Shown: positions 10,901 to 21,223, counted from the first letter of the stretch. The stretch is 64,000 nt of DNA from Diphasiastrum complanatum (GCA_029204225.1 CM055108.1:21996326-22060325), one strand, 5' to 3'. Program-made: numbers and translations. Notes: generated from the sequence alone by a model not told the origin.

Positions 10901-11830
10901 TCATGTACTCCTTGTCATGTCTTTTGCTGTTTTCATGTAGTAGTACAAACAAGGGTGTTTAGAGTTAGCGCCAAGAGATACATTGAACATACATTTCAAT
11001 GTCTTCAGATCTCCTGCTAAATGCCATTCAATGTTAAAAGTGCCAAATCCAAGAATATTGAGTGGATCTCCCTCCATGTGATTTTTTATGGTGGTAGGAT
11101 ATGATGTTCTACTAAATATCCATGAGAGAATGTTATGGTCTTCTTTCAGCACCTATAAGAGAACACAAAAACGTGATTAGCCTCATATTAACACAAAGAA
11201 GATTTTAGATATGAAATCCATATTCAAATGATTATCCCTATTTATTATGCGAAGGAACTGCTATACCTAAAATGCTGCCAACCACCAGATATCATTTTCT
11301 GATTGAACACTAAAATTGAGGCCTTCTGAGTCTTCTGAATTTGAAAGTGCTCCATTCATGATTGTGAGACTGACTCTTTCCATTTTTTGTCCTTTTATAA
11401 TTTCAGACTCATCTAACTTGAGAACAACTATCAACTTGTTATTGACATTCTCATTTGTAATACCGTAAAAATTTATGATGAATGTTAATTAATGTCAATA
11501 AATAAATTGTTGGAATTGTTATATGCTGGACTCTCTCCTTTCGAGCAATACATTTCATTGATATGAGATGGATTACCAACTATTGTCTGCATACCATGGT
11601 TTAACATGTCTCTTTTTTTTTAAAGATGAAATGGTCGTGGGACTGGAAACTTGTTGATATACTATGCAAATGTTTCCTTTATCATCTTAAACATTGTTGC
11701 ATATGCTTCCCTACTGATGCTAGAAAAGTCACATGCTCCCTAAAGCAATGTAGTATCTAATATTTTTCCAACTTAAGCAGGCTTATATAAAGGCCATGTT
11801 AAAATAAAAAAAGATGACAAGCTATCAGGT
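10901..11830 (-). pseudogene. DDE transposase, middle exons (copy 2)
   Basis: Minus-strand relic with at least two exons. The upstream exon reads GACDFSSISREAYATMFKMI, then VPRPFHL, MLNHGMQTIVGNPSHINE, LIVVLKLDES (candidate first catalytic Asp), MERVSLTIMNGALSNSED and ENDIWWLAAF. An intron follows (11153-11266; donor GTATAG, acceptor TTATAG). The next exon reads VLKEDHNILSWIFSRTSYP, FNIEWHLAGDLKTLKCMF (candidate second Asp) and GANSKHPCLYYYMK. The order fits a DDE/D transposase with a GDLK...ANSK.PC block; I cannot assign the superfamily with certainty. Copy 1 at 3561-4262 shares sequence and intron position. Where copy 1 keeps CAG before the intron, this copy has TAG, a C-to-T stop. Confidence 0.6.
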
Positions 11831-11854
11831 AAAATATTCCATGCAAGTTGAGCA

Positions 11855-12464
11855 TTGGAGGATCTAAACCTCGAAGATTTTTATCAAACTATTAAACAAT
11901 CTAAGGTTCAATACACGGTTTGGAAAGAAATTATTGCAGCAACTCAAGATTTCGAAGAAAAAGGTTCTACTCGTATACACAAAGTAGAAGTTTGGAAAAA
12001 GTTAGACAACATGGTGAAATACTTGAGAAAAGATAAATTTTCAAATACTGATGTTCAAATGATACAGAAAACAACCAATGAATTTGTGGATGCAGTTCAA
12101 AGTGCATGGGGTGTTGATCATATAACACATTATATGGTAAGACTTTGATTTTACACTACGATAGACAAATATGTGCAATTAAATTAGATACTTTTGGTAC
12201 TGATTTAGATTATGTTTTTATGACATGCAGCACATATTACGACATCATTCGACATTCTTTGCAAGAAATAGTGGAAGTCTTAGCATATGGTCATCGCAAA
12301 GAATGGAAAAATCTCATTGGCAAGCAAGAGCGGCATTTCATAAAAGTACACAACATGGCAGGACTAGCACAAAAAACAGCTATGTACTGCAACTTTTCCA
12401 ATGGTTTTACAAAAGAATCCAAATTCGTCATAATACAAAATCGACAGATTATAAAATTTTTTAA
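11855..12464 (+). pseudogene. DDE transposase, C-terminal exons
   Basis: Two plus-strand exons join in frame: 11855-12136 (DLNLEDFYQTIKQ ... WGVDHITHYM) and 12231-12464, with intron GTAAGA...CATGCAG (12137-12230). The joined product continues HILRHHSTFFARNSGSLS, then IWSSQRMEKSHWQARAAF, KSTQHGR and LQLFQWFYKRIQ. A GSLS...S-Q-x-x-E-K block near the C-terminus is typical of DDE transposases, where the glutamate (MEKSH) is the third acidic residue. It lies opposite in orientation to the exons at 10901-11830, so the locus was inverted or combined from two copies near 11840. A stop lies just upstream of the first exon, and no intact start is visible. Confidence 0.55.
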
Positions 12465-12560
12465 AAAGCATGCAAATTTATACAAGCCAATAGGCTATAG
12501 ACACACAATAAAATTTTGTATATTAAATACAAATATTTACAAAGTACAATTCAACAGTAT

Positions 12561-14032
12561 CTAATCTGCTTCCGATATTTTTTCCAATGAAAGTTGCAAC
12601 TTAGAATCATGCAACAATTTTCTTCTTTCATATGGATCCAATAGCTCATAGTTTGCATGCTCACTCAGATCAACGTAAGCAGCATACACTGCAAAATGAG
12701 ATGATCTGAGCATGGAATTCACTGGTCCATATCCTAGAATTTTAACCGCAATAGTTTTCCTTACAAAAATTATTTTATGCACCTTATTGAAATTATGTCC
12801 TCCAAGAAAATGAGACAGTGCCTTGATTGCCATAATCATAGTTTCACCATGTTGATGAAACTTTGAATGGGCAACACTTATCTCATTACTCTTGAAGGAC
12901 TTCAGATAGTGCCCCAGTGCATGATCTCTTGAACATTCTCCAGCAGAAGATCTCTGCCCTCCTCGACAAATTGCGAAATCATCAAGGAAAATTGTTTCCT
13001 AAAATGATAAAAAACAAAGTCAGCTCCAGTATATAATCTGACATAACAAATCTACTAGTACTTGATAAGAGACAAAAACTTACGCATTCGGCTTTGTGTT
13101 CTCTGATTACTATCTCTCCGTCAATATTATGTCCACCTTTTGATGTCAATATTGTTGGTGAATAGACAGTTGGCTATGGAAAACCAAGTTGACTTTGAAT
13201 TCTAAGAAACTCCTCCTCAGAAGGTAGATCATCTTCTTTGTTGTGCATTTCCTCCACAGCCATTTTCAAGCAATCTTTCCTTGAATAAAACTTATCATTA
13301 TGTACATCGTCAACACTAGGGAGAAGATCATCAGCATATCAATTATATCCGAAAATTCATCAAGCTCTTTGTTCAAAATGCAAAGAGTCTCAGCTTCAGT
13401 GAAGTTAAAAAGATCCGATCAATCTGATATTGTCAAAAAGAAACTATTATCTATATTATAAGCAAGCAAAGTGATCAAAGATTTATCAGAAGGAGAAAGG
13501 GTAGTGGGTGTTCCAGGGCCTATAAAAGTAGTCCTATTTTGAGCAGGATCAAAATCAGAACAATCATCTAAATTAACACTCGTATCAATAAAAAAAATAT
13601 CTATATTTACAATCTTTGACTTTTCAGCTTTTGTACCACTAGAAGAAGCTGTTTCAGAAGTGGAGGGCACAGTTTTCGAATCGTCAAAAATATTTAACAA
13701 AAAAAAAAAAAAAAAAGCAAACTAAAAATCAACAAATCTACATTTTTTATTATGAATTGGGCACTCATCTACAGACTTGAAATCATTATGTAACTTGGTA
13801 AACATTCTATCAAACTTAGCTTTATAGATATGCTTGTCGAGTGTCACCAAGTCTTGATAATGAATCATGTCCTTATTTTGAGATTTGAATAGAGGAGTAC
13901 TGACACCAGGGCCCTCAGTTATAGAAGGTAGAATAAAAAGAAAAGGAAAAAAAGAGATTTGAATTAGTCCAACCTATCAGTAATACCAAATTCATTAAAA
14001 AAAGAAAACAAACTGGATTTAAAATTAGACAT
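12561..14032 (-). pseudogene. Unknown spliced gene, divergent to the H3-Ulp1 gene
   Basis: I do not recognise the product. From a possible ATG at 14032 (MSNFKSSLFSFFNEFG) the minus strand gives degraded coding stretches: GPGVSTPLFKSQNKDMIHYQ with a short C-P-x-H-x4-C patch, a Ser/Thr/Asp-rich linker (13419-13690), an acidic EMHNKEDDLPSEEEF segment, then exon 13084 upward joined to 12561-12998. That last junction is clean: donor GTAAGT at 13083, acceptor CATTTTAG at 12999, 85-bp intron, frame kept (KAEC|ETIFLDDF). The final exon (145 codons) has DDFAICRGGQRSS, SRDHALGHYLKSF, HSKFHQHGETMIM and ends SLEKISEAD. Stops at 13174-13176 and elsewhere, plus at least one frameshift, show decay. It is transcribed away from the promoter at 14300-14640. 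Confidence 0.5.
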
Positions 14033-14040
14033 TTTAAACC

Positions 14041-14860
14041 AAAATAACAGAACTAAAGTTCCAAATATCGCTCTTAGACACAAACCGCAGGTCAGACAAG
14101 CACGTCAAGGCAACGTGCGCTCGAGAGAGATATTTGAAGTTGGAGTATTGGATCTGAGCACAAGAACACCGAGCAGAGAAGAAAAGGGATGTGAAGCGCG
14201 CTTGAATGCGATACCGGACGATGCAGTATCAGATCCAGGTGCATAATAGTCAACGAAAGGTAATGAGAGCAAGCGGTGCGCTTGAAATCGATATCCGAAA
14301 AAGCAATCATAAATTTGCATGAAAATCCGAGCCGAAAAAGACCTATTTATAAAAAACAAATTTGCACGTGTGGAGGAGCGTTGAAGGAACACGTCTCGAA
14401 TTGTGATTGGTTAAAATAAATGCGTCATACCGAGAATGATTGATCTGACATTTGTCACGTGCAAGAATGACACACATCAATATCAGATTTGCGCATGTAT
14501 CTCAGCCCACGTTGCCTCATAATTGGGTCATCATTGTCAATACGGACATTCCACGTGGATTAATAATCTAACAACACGTGTTTTTGTCATCTTTTCACAC
14601 GTGCAAAAATTTCGTATATATAAGTTCTCGGAATTTTTTATTTTTTTGCAAAATTTTCGCCTTTAGCTCCCGATATTGCTCCCAAGTGTGCTCTTTTACT
14701 GTTCAAGCTTTCGCCCTCTCACAGTGCGCTTGAGTCCGATACCGCTGGTTGTTCAATATCACTTTCGAACTCGCATCTCTTTTCTTCAAATAATTTGTCT
14801 AGATCTTGTGCTCAAAACCGATATTCAGTTCTGGTATCGATCTCAAGCGCCCTTTCATCG
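14041..14860. promoter_or_regulatory. Divergent promoter with CACGTG cluster and iterated motif
   Basis: Two TATA boxes face outwards: TATATATAAG at 14615-14624 (+) and CTATTTATAA at 14343-14352, ATAAATAG on the minus strand. Between them are five CACGTG cores (14365, 14456, 14552, 14575, 14598) plus further ACGT sites, a dense G-box cluster. On both sides, in what should be the transcript leaders, an 18-bp motif close to GATATCGATTTCAAGCGC recurs in both orientations: 14275-14296, 14196-14216, 14115-14133 and 14723-14743 (minus), 14671-14692 and 14833-14850 (plus), with weaker copies at 14226 and 14061. It serves the unknown minus gene and the H3-Ulp1 gene. The iterations could be binding sites of an element-encoded protein (inference). 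Confidence 0.6.
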
Positions 14861-14929
14861 CAAATTTTTTTGTTTTCATCCACTTTTGTTTTGTTCAAAC
14901 TTCTTCTTGTTAATTTTCTTCTTCTGAGA

Positions 14930-17048
14930 ATGATGGCCTGAACCAAATCCACTACCCGTGCTATCACCACTGTACAGCCATCCCATTCCCATGTTCCCTC
15001 TGGTATTAGCCATAGGTGTGGCACGAAGCAGGTCTGGCTGAGAGAGATCAGAAAACTCCAGAGATCAATTGAATTGTTGATCCCTAGAGTTCCTTTCGGC
15101 CGATCTGTTCAAAATGTCACTCTGTCACTTGGGCTAAATGTTCGTTTTGCCATAACAGCCACGTAGGCCTTACAGGGTGTTGCAGAAGATTTTTTGTCCC
15201 AGCTTTTTGAGGATACTTGTCTTTTGGCAATGCATGGTAAGCATGTCACCATCATGCCAAAGGATTTCGTCATTCTCAAGAGGCTTCGGGACAGATATTA
15301 TGGTCTGCATGTTGATAATGCCAGCACCTCCAAAGACCTGCCTCTGGATAGAACCCACGTGCCTACTACCTCTAGGAGGAAGAGAAAGCAGTCTGTCCCC
15401 AAGAAGGTTAGATCTCGGCGAAGGCCAGCTGCTTCCCTTCCTCCTAACCGTATCCCGGCCAAGAGACCCTTTGTCTTCCTGGGCTCTGAGTCAGATGCTG
15501 GAGAATCTGACTCAGATCGAGAATCTTCACCTCTTTCTCCTCCTGTTAATCGTGTAGCTCCTCAGTAGGTTTCATCACCAAAAGTGTTGATTACCCAAGA
15601 GGAGCTAGACAAAATAGCAGAGAAATCTCTATATATTGTTTCACTTCTGTTTTTGCTCCTGTACATAATCTTTTTGTGAGAATTCCATACGATCCAGTCC
15701 AGATTTTTTTTATTCTGACCATTATAATCAATATGAGGCCTCCCTAGTTAACAAAATTGATCTTTTCGGCAACTTTTTTGATTTTTTTCTTCCAGATACA
15801 TGTAGAAGCTTTAGATTAGGTCCCAAATTTTGTGCCATGCTAAAAGATAAGACCTCAAAAATTTCAAATGCAATAATAGAGGCCGGAGTTTTTTTTTTTG
15901 CAGAATAGTATTAGTTTCGATTCCCATGGTACAGTTTTTGTAGTTAGTCCATTTTTCATGGGAGTGGTAAAGGCGAAAGAAGCCAATTTTGAGAAGGTTG
16001 TCTATTTCATCGAGTGCAGTCCTATGGCAAAATTCTATTTGATTCCATATGAAAATAAGTAAGGATTGCTCTTTTGTTTTTGTTGTCTTAACCTGGATTG
16101 TTGCATGCTTCATTGCTTTAATAAGAACACAATTTTTTCATAAATATGAATTTATCCATATTTGTATTTTGGTTCTTGCAGTCGGCATTGGAGCTTGAAC
16201 ATTCTTTTTGTAAAGATAAATAAGGAGGGAGTATCAAATTTTCTATGTGTAAAATTAAACTCAACTGCAAATACACATAGAGAATTTGATTCTTTACTTC
16301 ATGATGTCGTTCGAAAAATACCAACAACGACAACTTCAATTGGAGAGATAACCATTAAATCTCTCAAGGTATATTCTCTGATATGCATGTATTCCTTTTT
16401 TAATTCAAATGTATCATCATAGTATAAATAAAATTTCTATCATTATATTACTAATTCTCATTCCATATATGTAGTGTGTACAACAACAAGATATTTTTAG
16501 TTGTGCATGGTTCATCTTGTACAATACGAAGCTATTTTTTGAATGGTATAATTTACAAACGGATGTAGATATTGAAAAGGTAATATTCTATTCATTTGTA
16601 GTTCATTTCATTCTGATTCATATTTTATATGCATTGTTTGTAATTTGCTGATTCTCGTGTTTTGTGATAACAGTTCACTCTTGAACTGTATACTCCTTAT
16701 GATGTATATAGATTTCGGCAAGAGTTGATCAAAACCTATGCCCAGTACGGTGTAAGCGTTGCACCTGCAATCGAGGGCCCTCAAAAGGAAGCTGCTCCTG
16801 TCTTAACAGCCTTTCAAGTTGTTCAGGATGCAGATCTTATTTTATATGATCAAAAAGAAATAAAAGTCCTTCATAATACAGAGGAAGGCAATTTTGCAAC
16901 AGATATTTCTCTTGTCTTAAAAGGCATCGAGCCCCTTCTCGAAACAGAGGAGGGTGAGATTATAGAAGGAGCTATTGCCTTATCACTTCCTAATACTGAT
17001 ATAGAAAATATAGAAAAATTGACTGAATATAAATCTATTTGTAAATAG
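14930..17048 (+). pseudogene. Histone H3-like domain fused to Ulp1-type protease
   Basis: From ATG 14933 (or 14930) the frame runs MA-stop-TKSTTRA, an H3-type tail start with Arg2 changed to TGA. It continues with a histone fold: VWLREIRKLQRSIELLIP, VPFGRSVQ, ALQGVAEDFLSQLFEDTC, HGKHVTIMPKDF (about 15030-15295). Loop 1 has canonical H3 length. A basic linker (SRRKRKQSVPKKVRSRRR) and a Ser/Asp/Glu patch follow to a TAG at 15566. Past it the code continues (ITQEELDKIAEKS; DLFGNFFDFFLPD; SPFFMGVVKAKEANF; FYLIPYENN). Introns 16059-16181, 16369-16474 and 16580-16673 have GT-AG ends and keep frame. Exons give NRHWSLNILFV (catalytic His), VQQQDIFSCAWFILY (Gln and Cys) and an acidic tail ending 17048. 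This is the C48 (Ulp1) H...Q-C pattern that cleaves SUMO/ubiquitin-like conjugates; the usual acid appears as Asn in VKLNS. Stops at 14939, 15164, 15566 and shifts near 15630-15900 make it a pseudogene. Whether both parts form one protein is inferred from continuous coding. Confidence 0.75.
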
Positions 17049-17461
17049 AGAGACATAAAAAAAAAAAAAAAGATACAATCATTTTACTTGTAAACAACCC
17101 GTTTATGGATTTTTTTTATTGATATCACAATAGATTCTTACAATCAGCTTGTGTCCATAGTCTAATACTGGAATGCAATTTTTCTATAATGATAAAAAAA
17201 AAACTGTAGCATCTGGTGCAATCCATTCATCACTTTCAAAACTAGATAATGGAATTGGTACTATTTGTCCAAAATTTCCTTTTGTATCAGGAATGTGTTG
17301 GAGAGAGAGGGGGAGAATAATTTATGACAAACACGAACGAGAAACAAACTCGAACAAGAAATGAACGAGAAACAAACTCGAATAGAAAATGTTTGTGCAC
17401 AGCGGAATGAACTATACGACTCTCTCCGTAAGCATAACTATGCCTATCAGAATGATAGGAC
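17049..17461. other. Tail of the H3-Ulp1 unit; minus-strand exon fragment
   Basis: A 14-base A run at about 17058-17072 follows the Ulp1 stop. On the minus strand 17184-17299 is open and reads DTKGNFGQIVPIPLSSFESD, then EWIAPDATVFF, ending TAG; it looks coding but I cannot name it, and it is cut at about 17300 by a GA-rich junction. 17318-17400 contains two imperfect copies of an ACGAGAAACAAACTCGAA phrase. Confidence 0.3.
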
Positions 17462-17982
17462 TTTAGTGATAGAAATCATGGTCGTTCTAGATTACACATA
17501 GCCAAACATTAGTAGATGAAGCGCCAGAAGAATAATTTGTCGCAAATAGCAAGACAAATTATATGTCGCGAAGAGCTAGACTGTGCTCGACTGATAATTA
17601 GTCGCGAATGATTCACGATAAACAAGACTAAATATTAATCGTCTATTACCAGTAAGAACAACTAGAAAGATCAGATAGAATAAATGATAAGCATAACAAT
17701 ATTAACATAGATCTGAACGCAGAACCCTGAACTGTATCAGATTAAGTATATCATGTATACATGTCAATAATGTGGTAGAGCACAATACAGTACTGGACGA
17801 AACCGCATGTCCTACAAAGCTTATTTCAATTTGTAAAAAGCAATTAAACCTTAATTCTGACAAGAATGAAGAATCAATGCTCAAGGCATCTACTTCGTTT
17901 ATGTCGTCTTCTTCTGCTCTCTTCATCATCTTTTACACGAATGGTGTCCAGTATATATATATACTACATAATATTACAGGTG
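17462..17982 (-). repeat. Copia-2-type LTR, partial
   Basis: It matches 4669-5250 in the same orientation: TTAGTGATAGAAATCATGG, the gcgccagaagaataatttgtcgc phrase region, TCGCGAATGATTC and ATTACAGGTGTGC. The part corresponding to the first 250 or so bases of the LTR (minus-strand view) is missing. It adjoins the gag fragment at 17985-18140. Confidence 0.65.
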
Positions 17983-17984
17983 TG

Positions 17985-18140
17985 CTGTGCATTCTACTAT
18001 TCCTTGTGCTGAGCTGGTTTCTGGTTTGGCTTCGACTGCTTTGAGTCTTTCTTCTTCTTCTGCTTTGTCATGCCCTTATTGGTGTACAAGGCATAAAAAT
18101 TAGCTGAGGAACTCGAGGCTTCGTTCCTTCGCGTGTCTTC
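17985..18140 (-). pseudogene. Copia gag fragment
   Basis: The minus strand reads SSSANFYALYTNKGMTKQ followed by a Lys/Gln-rich run (KKKKDSKQSKPNQKPAQHKE) and a stop. It resembles the Lys-rich region before the zinc knuckle in the gag piece at 35850-35990 (TLYANIGSKKKKKKGPKQFK). It is a short relic of a Copia-2-like element, bordered on the right by the LTR of Copia-4. Confidence 0.45.
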
Positions 18141-18841
18141 TGTGAAAGTACTGTACTTTAGGACCATAAATGGATCTACAAAAGATCCACAAGAGTGATT
18201 GGATGCTTGCTTAACAATCTATCAAAAAACTAGACACAAAAAAGTTGATCTAGATTGGCAATTTGACAAACAACAAGCATTAAAAATCAAAAGCATTGAT
18301 AAAAATTGAAATCCGAGCCCACACGTGTGTACTACAGGCTGTAGTATGGCCTTCAACTTGAGAAACAAATAGAAATTGATTTGGTTTCATTTGGATCACA
18401 AAAACTCAATGTACATAGTGAACTAGCTTGAGATTGCCAATGAGCTCCAAAAATTTTCTATCTTCTCACTATGGAGAGAGGGAATACATAGCAAATTCGA
18501 CTTCCTTCTTGAAGTTAGGTGGATTTCCAACATGTAATAAGGAAGTTAACTCACTCTCCTTGACCTAAAATGAAACCCTAGTCTATTTCCTAGAGTTATG
18601 CTTGGTAGGTAGCTAGTTGTTCAAATTTTCACCTTAAACTTAGGTGTAGGTCCTATAAAGTAGGGATGACCACCAAATAGACATGACCAACTCTCTTGAC
18701 TTGACTTAACCTACATTAGGATGGGTTTCCCATGTAGCATCATGGCCTCACATGTGTGGGACCCAATTGTGTACACAATTTACACTATTCTACATGGTTT
18801 TTGATCAAGCTAGATTTGCCAATTTTTGACAATTCTTCACA
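18141..18841 (-). repeat. Copia-4 3' LTR
   Basis: Complete LTR: on the minus strand it begins TGTGAAGAATTGTC at 18841 and ends AGTACTTTCACA at 18141. Its partner is 22005-22605. It contains CACACATGTGAG and CACACGTGTG boxes, also present in the Copia-3 LTR. Confidence 0.85.
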
Positions 18842-19051
18842 CTCCTCCTCAAATTTAGATTGATCTATTTACAACTCTCTTGATAGATCAATGAAAGCTT
18901 TTAGAAGTGTCTAAAAAATCCAGCTACAAAAAAGGAACTTTTGAGATTCTAATAGAGAATGATGTCCATGAAGGATCTTTCACCACCTCTTAGAGGATCC
19001 CTTACAAGATGTTCCATAAATGTGTCTATATACATGTAGCACACTTCAAAA

Positions 19052-19894
19052 CTAAACATCATGCCAAGCCATGGATTCCAAGGCATTTTGTGCACTTGAA
19101 GATACATCAATGAAAATATTAAGTGAATAAATAATGTTGCCAAAGACAACTTTTCTTGCTTGATCCATATGATTGAGCCTAGATGGCTCCATCTTGATAC
19201 TCAAGATTCTTCTTGGAGTCCTCGGGTCTTGAGCTTGATCCTCCACTTGACTTGACTCCAAAACATCAATGAATTGAATAATGTGTTGATCCAAAGGTGC
19301 TTCTTCAAGTTTACAAATCTTCCACTCTTGAAAGATCACATTTCCACCATTGACAAATGCTTTGGTTAAAAACAAGTAGATTCTACAATCTCTACTTGAA
19401 GAGCAAAACACTACCATTATTCCTATCATTGAAATAGGATAATCTTTGGTCCTTACATTGGAATGATCATGCACAAAGCATGTGGACACAAAGATTTCCA
19501 AAGCAAATGATGTTTCATCTTTTATGACTCTATTCAAACTATTACAAAAATAGTTATCCAATGAAATTGCTTTATCAACAACAAATGTAAATTTCAAAGC
19601 ATCCCATTTCATTGTCTTGTCATACAAAGTAATAAACACCATGGATCTTAAAGGTAAGAAACAAGTCACCTCATGTCTACTAATACTTTCCAAAAAGTAT
19701 TCAAAGATAGTAGACTCTCCAATGCTCACCACCCTTGCAAGATGCACACTTGAATGGACAATTTGCATGCAATTTGATGACTCGGCCATTGTCATTGAGG
19801 ACTCCCTTGGAACTCTCATGCTTTGAGGCTGATCCTCAATATCTTCCTCCTTTTGATGCTCCTCCTCAATGCAAGCAAGATCACACTTTTCCAA
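19052..19894 (-). CDS. Unrecognised ORF inside Copia-4
   Basis: A 280-residue open frame in the place where integrase and RT should be. I recognise no catalytic motif: no HHCC finger, no D,D35E, no YVDD. Middle segments read HEVTCFLPLRSMVFITLYDK, WDALKFTFVVDKAISLDNYF and DYPISMIGIMVVFCSSSRDC, a mixed hydrophobic globular pattern. Near the C-terminus PRRILSIKMEPSRLNHMDQA matches the linker before RT in Copia-3 (PRRSSRSKAGPSRLTYVDKR). So the centre was replaced while both borders stayed copia-derived. The foreign part may be a captured host gene fragment or a diverged element-specific protein. The long open frame suggests recent origin or constraint. It begins just after a TAA that ends the protease frame at 19904. 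Confidence 0.55.
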   Translation of the reverse strand: MEKCDLACIEEEHQKEEDIEDQPQSMRVPRESSMTMAESSNCMQIVHSSVHLARVVSIGESTIFEYFLESISRHEVTCFLPLRSMVFITLYDKTMKWDALKFTFVVDKAISLDNYFCNSLNRVIKDETSFALEIFVSTCFVHDHSNVRTKDYPISMIGIMVVFCSSSRDCRIYLFLTKAFVNGGNVIFQEWKICKLEEAPLDQHIIQFIDVLESSQVEDQAQDPRTPRRILSIKMEPSRLNHMDQARKVVFGNIIYSLNIFIDVSSSAQNALESMAWHDV

Positions 19895-19903
19895 GATCTC
19901 CTT

Positions 19904-21223
19904 TTAAGTGATCTCCTCATTTGCCAAGCTCATTCTTTCAAAAGCAACACTAGCTTCCAACTTAAACAATCTTCCATGCTTAAATCCCTTTGCAATGCAA
20001 ACATTATTCTTCAAGATGAAACAAACACCATGCTTAAAGTGGACATCCAACCCACTTTCTAAGAGTAAACCAACACTAAACATATTCTTGGTGATTGATG
20101 GTACATAAAGGACATTTTCTAGATCCATGCATTTTGAGGATTCTAGACACAAAGAGATGGTGCCAACACCATCTATCCTACACTCTTCATCATTTGCAGT
20201 AAAGACAAGCTTTTAGCAGCATTGAAAGAGTGTAAGGTTGAGAAAAAGTCCTTTTCACAAGACATGTGAGAGCTAGCCCCACTGTCGATCCACCAATTGT
20301 CTCTTGAATTGCTATTGCTTGTTGGTGAGGATGTAGATGTCATCAAGGATACATCTACTTCATCCTCCTCCTCCTTTGCAAGGTTTCTGTGTTTGTCCTC
20401 CTCCACTTGTGCTCTTAGCCTCTTGTAGCATTCAGATGCATAATGCCCCTTCCTTCCACAAAAGAAGCATTTTTGCTTTAACTTGTCCTTTGAGCTTGAT
20501 GCATCATCCTCTTCTTTGGCCTCCTTTGGATGCTTCTTCTTTCCATTGGTCTTCTTTTTGCCCTTGAATGAGAAATTGGCTTTCTCATCACCATCTTGCA
20601 ATGACAAGGAACTCATCCTAGATTTTGCATGGAGCATCCTACACTCTTCAGCCACTAATACACTGTGAAGTTTTTCTGTAGTTGGCAAAGTGTCTTGGAT
20701 GGCAAAACTTTGGACCAAATTTGCAAAGTCATCTCCTAGACCATTAAGGACAATTTGTACAAGCTCTCCATCATGAATCTTCTCTCCAATGGAAGCCAAC
20801 TCCCTATTTAGAGACTTGATTCTGAGTACATAATCCTGTGCACTCTCCTCACTTCTCCTCATGCTTTGCAAAATTTGATTTCTAAGCATAAGAACTCTAG
20901 AAGTGCTGCTAGACTCATAGATTGATTTTAAAGACTCCCAAGCCTCTTTAGCATTAGTACAAGCTGATACTTCTCTCAACAAATCATTGCTCACATTCAT
21001 CTTCACACAATGAAGTGCAAGCCTAGATCTCTTCTTTAGCTAACTCCTGTGCACCTAGAGGTTCATCTTCATCTTCAATCAAGAACTCATAAAGGTCTTG
21101 GAGCACTAAGAGTGAATCCATTCTAACCTTCCAAATAGCATAATTTGTAGAATTCAACCTCTCACTAGCTTCTAGAAGGTATGCTCCAGCAGATCCCATC
21201 TTACTAGTGACTTCTACAAACAA
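19904..21223 (-). pseudogene. Copia-4 gag-protease
   Basis: Frames 21023-21223, 20173-21006 and 19904-20152 form one Ty1-copia Gag-protease region with small breaks. Seen in order: LNSTNYAIWKVRMDSLL (Gag N-terminus, UBN2-type), SIYESSSTSRVLMLRNQILQ, CCHC knuckle CFFCGRKGHYASEC (about 20460), protease WWIDSGASSHMSCEKD (about 20270), and the LDNVLYVPS/LLLESGLDVHFKHG region before the missing integrase finger. It packages RNA and matures Gag. A frameshift near 20200 and a stop at 21008-21022 break it. Confidence 0.8.

Noticed and set aside
10901..12464. Assigning the transposase to KDZ/Zisupton
   Set aside because: The DGEG.ER type motif of KDZ is absent; the GDLK...ANSK.PC and S-Q-x-x-EKSH blocks fit a DDE enzyme, but the superfamily is not certain.
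14933..15300. Calling the H3-like part CENH3
   Set aside because: Loop 1 has the length of canonical H3 and the tail starts like ARTK; the fold is divergent but gives no clear CENH3 sign.
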